Assembly (NCBI GenBank): GCA_018907035.1
Contig: JACCIC010000189.1
Span: 293,001 to 357,000 of the forward strand
Reading direction: 5' to 3'
DNA length: 64,000 nucleotides
DNA from: Sycobia sp. Sy_11
Taxonomy: Eukaryota; Arthropoda; Insecta; Hymenoptera; Epichrysomallidae
Shown here: piece after piece, positions 59,270-64,000 of the stretch
Position numbering within the stretch: the first letter of the stretch is position 1
How the letters are laid out: every line of letters begins with the position of its first letter
The notes under the pieces: generated by a model
Told to the model about the DNA's origin: nothing
The model's input: only the letters and a program-made list of their open reading frames with translations
Database searches by the model: none
Position numbers and translations under genes: made by a program

Positions 59270-61028
59270 CCTATAATATTATATTGCTTTGTGCTCTTGT
59301 TGTATTTAAGGCAAAGTTAATTGTTAAGATACCGCTATAACATCAAACTTTCTGTCGACTGCCAACCCAAGATTGATTTACCGTCATTATTGATTCACCT
59401 TCGACTCAAGAGCTTCGGATCGTAACGATATCATAACGACCGAATGTGCAACTTCATCGCACTCCGACGAAAAGTGCTCGAACTTAAGTCCAAGTCGAAA
59501 TTAAGATCGACAAATATAGCTCAGGCTACTTGTTGAGCCGAAGAGACTCCTTCATAATCTGGAATGCCTAGACGTGAAAATAGGTCTCAAGGATTTTCTG
59601 TAATTCTTCGTTTATTTAGTGAAGAATTCTAGAAATTTAGTTTTGCGGAAAAGAAAAGAAAAGTGCCTTGCGAGTATACATCCAAGCATTAGATAAAAAA
59701 ATTATTATATTCACGATTCCAGAATTTATTAAAATGACAATGCATTGATTCTAAGCTATACTTCTAATTATAATACTATAAGATATCTTTCAATTCTTTT
59801 TCTACATTTTAACATATTTGTGAAGAATATTGCAGATAAATATATGCTCCGACTGGATTTATGTTCATATAGTAAAATAAATGCGTTCACAGTGAGCTTT
59901 TCACTTTTATTTACAAGCAAACGGAATAAAAATAATGGCAATCAAAATACTTAACTGCGAAAAATTAAATGAAAAGCAAATGTTTATTTTCTACATTATT
60001 ATAGCTTGGAGAATCGATAAGCACGATTAACTACTCTATTAAACTATGCCTTGCATATCATGTTTTGCCTTGATACAAAAAAAAAAAAAAAAACAATTCC
60101 ATATACAGGGCTATTACATTATTCTTGTTATATTCATTTTCAGTTGAATAAATAGTTGCGCAGTACCGATTTATTTATACTTCGTTTTTCCCGCACACGA
60201 TAGCTAAACAATAACAGATGCATCGTAGTGCAATGACGTCGTACATTCGTGCCCTTTCGAATGAGATTTTCAAACTTTTCAAGAAAGACATTACCTATTA
60301 CATAATCCATGAGAAGAAAATTGTGACTAATAAGCCGAAATTTCCAGGGATGTATTGACGAGCTGTTTGCGAAAATTGAGAGCAAAGCAATTGTTTTTAA
60401 AGACATTGTTAAAAAAATTCGGCGTGTAGTAAATTTTTTATTTTGGTTTTTTTGCGTAATAGGTAGGATTTTAATTGGACTGTAAATCTATAAATATATA
60501 TTATTTTTCTCCAAATTTTGTAAAATTCGAAGGGATGCCAGTGCGTACTACAATCGAACATGGATCAGCTTTGAAATAATGCATCGTACAGTCTAAAAAT
60601 GAATTCCGCGAAAGAATTATGTTACGACATAAATAACGAATACACCGCTCTATTTGAGAACAAAATAGCTTCCTTTCCATTACGTTTTAAACGGTGTAAT
60701 TAGTTGATAAGTTTTTTTTTTTTTATGTTTTGGTTAAACCATATATTGCGCACAAAGCAGCTTTGATTTTCGCGATCGACGCGTCGAAATAAATGCTCGA
60801 GTGTACAAATAACTGGGATGATGGTCCGGACCTTCATTGGCTTGTCAGCCTCCCCCACTCCCCTGAGCCCCCCTTCCCAATCTAGGTGAGCCAAACACCT
60901 TATTACGATGAAATCATCGCGCCCGATGAAAGAAATTTCCAATATACTCGTCGATATCGATCGGGTTTAATTTTAGAAATTTATTGAATATCAACTCTGG
61001 GTGCTTTCGCTAATTGCCCCGGCTATTC

Positions 61029-61030
<2 letters not shown>
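59270..61030. other. AT-rich gene-free stretch downstream of the ribozyme unit
   Basis: No second hammerhead core (CTGANGA with GAAAC) was found on either strand. An A16 run at about 60,078 and no exon-like segment. Confidence 0.55.

Positions 61031-61031
<1 letters not shown>

Positions 61032-61084
<53 letters not shown>
61032..61084. repeat. (TA)n microsatellite
   Basis: Perfect array. Confidence 0.97.
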
Positions 61085-61086
<2 letters not shown>

Positions 61087-61120
61087 AGTTCTAACGAACG
61101 AATACCGCGTTATCTCTGCA

Positions 61121-61158
61121 CTATAATAATAATAATAACAATAACAATAATAATAATA
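61121..61158. repeat. (TAA)n microsatellite
   Basis: TAA units with two CAA interruptions, 37 nt after the TA array. Confidence 0.95.
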
Positions 61159-61159
61159 T

Positions 61160-62880
61160 AGTTATCCGAAATTAATTAAAGATCATCATTGCCTGCTTGG
61201 GTATAATTAATCGAAACGTTACGCTTTCGTACACAATCGTTCATTTACTGACGTTTCAGCGAATTTAACGATAAAAAATTATCAAGTTGCTTTTGTATCA
61301 GTGATTTCGTGTACGATTTCAACATTAACTGAAATAACGATGTGCAGAAAAACTCCTCGTCCGCCCTGAATTCCGCATATGCCGCGCCGATTATCAATAG
61401 ATCCAGTGGTGGGCGAGGGGGGGGGGCAGGCGCAATTTATATCCCTGATGAATCGAATGCACGCACAATGCCTTATCCCATCCTCTCGCGCCGTGGCCCA
61501 TTCAGCGGCGAATAAAAGTATCCCGCGGCGCGTTTATCGCGCCGTCCTAATATGCTCCGGGATGTTGGCCGACGGCACCGCCAAAAATTCGATTCCTCCG
61601 GCCTCCGGCACCGCATCCCGCCACTGTCGCATCGCTGAGGAACTGTTCGTTCCGTTTTCGAATTTTTCACAAAAAAAAAAAGAGAAGAAGAAACAAAGAA
61701 GTCACCGTTCTTCGAGAGAGCGGCGACGGGAGGGGGGTTTAATTGCTTATTTACCCTGTAGCACCAAGCTATATATATATAGCTTATACAAATAACCAGC
61801 GCGCGGGGCCGAATCCCAATTACCCGCAATTTCCTCCCTACGAGAAATATGTGGTGCGTCGCTTTGTTTTTGAGAAATATACACACACCATATATATATC
61901 AGACCATCTCTCTTTCTCTCGTAGATTATCACGGCAATGCGGGAGAGGGGAGAGGGCTACAGCAGCGTTACGGTAAAGCCAGGTCTACTAAAGTAAAAGA
62001 CGAACAGAAGCAAAAAAAAAAAAAAAAAAAAACAAACAAAAAAATACGACGAGCTTAACTCTGCCATTCGGGGAGCGAGCATTTTTTCCCCACCTGAAAT
62101 TTTTATCCCACAGGGGCGAATGTTTTTAAAAGTAGGCGCTATTTTCCAAGGAACAAAAAAAAAAAAATACGTCCCTCCATATTACATTCTAAAAATTTAA
62201 TGTAGTACACGCACATGCACGCGGGCATTTTAAATTCAACGATATAATATACGAGTGGTACGTATATATGCTTGTGTTTGCGAAAAAGAAAGTAAAAAGT
62301 TTTGAATAAATCCTTAATTTATACATGTATGTATGCATGGATGTAAGTATATACATATGTAATATGAAATTTTACATCGGACCAGCCAATGTCTAATCCA
62401 AATATACTATTTGTTCGAAATTTCAAAGCAGTCGTAGACAACGACGTTTTCCAACATGTATATAGCGACAAAAATATCAAATGGGGTAATTTGAATTTTT
62501 TTCAAAAGTTTTCGTCGTTATTTCAGCTTTCAATAAAACGTTCAACAAAATTATTTAATGATTTCGAAATAAATTCTATCGAAATAAAAATGACTTCTTC
62601 GAAAATGTAGTATTATTTTAATTTACAGTTAACTCACGAGTCAGACCAAATTACATGCAATCTTTCAGGATTGATAAAAAATTATTGGGCCTCTCTTTTT
62701 AATATAATTAATTCTATTTTAATACAACGTGAAGTTGAAAACAAATGCCGCCTGGCGGCTCGAGTCAGTTGGAAAATAGAGAATAAATATCATGTTTTTT
62801 TTTTGTTTTTGAAGAAATGCACTCGTAAGATCGTCCGTAAAAGATAGACTTCGAGCGAACGACCTCAGACGGTTAAATAA
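61160..62880. other. Mixed then AT-rich stretch, no gene
   Basis: CpG-rich at 61,375-61,650 with an unsupported 138-codon frame (61379-61795). An A19 run at about 62,013; AT-rich and stop-dense after 62,100. Confidence 0.5.
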
Positions 62881-63387
62881 ATAAATGGCTCGTTCTTCCT
62901 TTGTCCCGCGAACTTCGTTGACATCTCCCGACCTCGGCGCGCGCGCCGTCGTTGAGGCGCTGAGGGGGGGGGGGGAGGTGGAAAAAAATTCAGGAGAAAA
63001 TGCAGTGGAAACGAGCCACGGACGCCTTTTATATTGGCAACCGTTTCGCAAAATACATAAACCGCACCGCCTCGGCGGCCGCTCTAAAGCTCCGCATTAT
63101 ATTCGTAAATTCAGTCCCGGCGTAGCGCGCGTTAAGCTTGTAAAATGTACGTATGTATATCCATATATATATATATATATATACATACATATAAAACGCG
63201 TTTCTACATGTCTCGTATAACGGTCGGGTACGGGGCGGGGGAGGGTGCGAAAAACCGACCGTCGCCCCTTCCGAGTACGTCGCCATTATCGGGTTATGTG
63301 GGTCATTTCGCACTTCGGACCATTTAGACAGAACTCTCGTGGCTCGTTTTGCCGATCCTGCCCTGCCCCTCTACCCCAGCGCGCGCG

Positions 63388-63405
63388 CACACACACACAC
63401 ACACA
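63388..63405. repeat. (CA)n short array
   Basis: Nine CA units following a (CG)n word. Confidence 0.93.
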
Positions 63406-63421
63406 TCGCCTGCTCCCCCAC

Positions 63422-63444
63422 CTCTCTCTCTCTCTCTCTCTCTC
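63422..63444. repeat. (CT)n short array
   Basis: Perfect array. Confidence 0.94.
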
Positions 63445-64000
63445 GGCCCTCGGTAAAAGTGCTTCCTGCGCGTACGAACCACCGCTTTACTTCGACTCTC
63501 CTGCCCGTTCGAAAATGAGGAAGAGCTGGCGAAAGTTTCGGTGGGGCGGGGGTGGGTAGGGGGTTTCGAGGAGTCGCATTATGTCGCAATCGGCGGCGTA
63601 GCGTCGGGGGGGGGGGGGGAGAAGGCCGGGCTCGGTGACGGGGACACGGCGCGGTGCGCGAGATGTAAATTCGACGGGGCCCGATGGCTCGAGGCAGAAA
63701 TGCAGGGAGCGCGGTAGACGGAGCTCTGCTCCCGTGCGGCCGGGGCACGCGACGCGTCCCGGGGTCGCGATCTCGTTATCGCCGGAATAGCCACTTTTAC
63801 GGCTTTCTGTTTCTCCACTTCTTCTCCCTTCTTTCGCCGCCGCTCGCCTCGCCTCGACCCTCCTTCCACGTACGCGCCTCCTCTCTTTTCCCCGGTCTTT
63901 TTCTTTTTTGTTTTTGTTTTTTTTTCGTTTTTCATTTTTTACACGCGCCGTAGCGGCTCGTGATCGTATATATCGATATGTAATTACGAGATACCGAGAG

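Larger units (their letters stand above)
62880..64000. other. CpG-rich end of window with simple repeats
   Basis: Holds a short TA array at about 63,160, CA at 63,388-63,405, CT at 63,422-63,444 and a G14 run at about 63,606. Frames on both strands are low-complexity. No gene recognised. Confidence 0.5.

Noticed and set aside
61445..61460. CTGATGA word, possible hammerhead core
   Set aside because: No GAAAC block or helix II follows within 40 nt.

Overview
The window looks like nuclear DNA of an arthropod, most likely an insect and plausibly a hymenopteran such as an ant. This rests on general character, not on a recognised orthologue. There are no operons and no dense gene set. GT-AG splice signals flank the few coding stretches. 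AT-rich tracts alternate with CpG-rich tracts every 1-3 kb, and uninterrupted (TA)n, (GA/CT)n and (CA/GT)n microsatellites are very dense. A decayed non-LTR retrotransposon tail is present. Almost everything appears intronic or intergenic. Most long open frames in GC-rich parts are chance frames or translations of microsatellites.

Layout: 1-30 kb is a gene-free mosaic of AT-rich and CpG-rich DNA with many simple repeats, plus an old interspersed-repeat fragment near 25.8 kb that resembles the conserved motif of Penelope-like elements. At 30.7-31.9 kb there are weak but phase-consistent candidate exons on the + strand. At 33.05-33.75 kb lies the broken 3' end of a non-LTR retrotransposon (RNase H domain and C-terminal domain, with an in-frame stop and a frameshift). 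From 34 to 56 kb the mosaic resumes, with inverted GT and CA arrays at 43 kb. At 56.15-56.68 kb, minus strand, is the best coding exon of the window. It has strong acceptor and donor sites, a polyglutamine run, a basic stretch and one transmembrane helix, probably from a type II membrane protein I cannot name. A possible 108-nt exon sits on the + strand at 57.45 kb.

The most striking element is at 59,135-59,203 (+). It is a complete hammerhead self-cleaving ribozyme in the type III permutation, with every catalytic-core position matching the consensus and three helices that pair. It sits at the 3' side of a run of short perfect hairpins (59,015-59,221). This suggests a small structured RNA or retrozyme-like unit rather than an isolated match. 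No second ribozyme copy was found by eye in the window. Function and mobility are inferred; the fold is read directly from the sequence.
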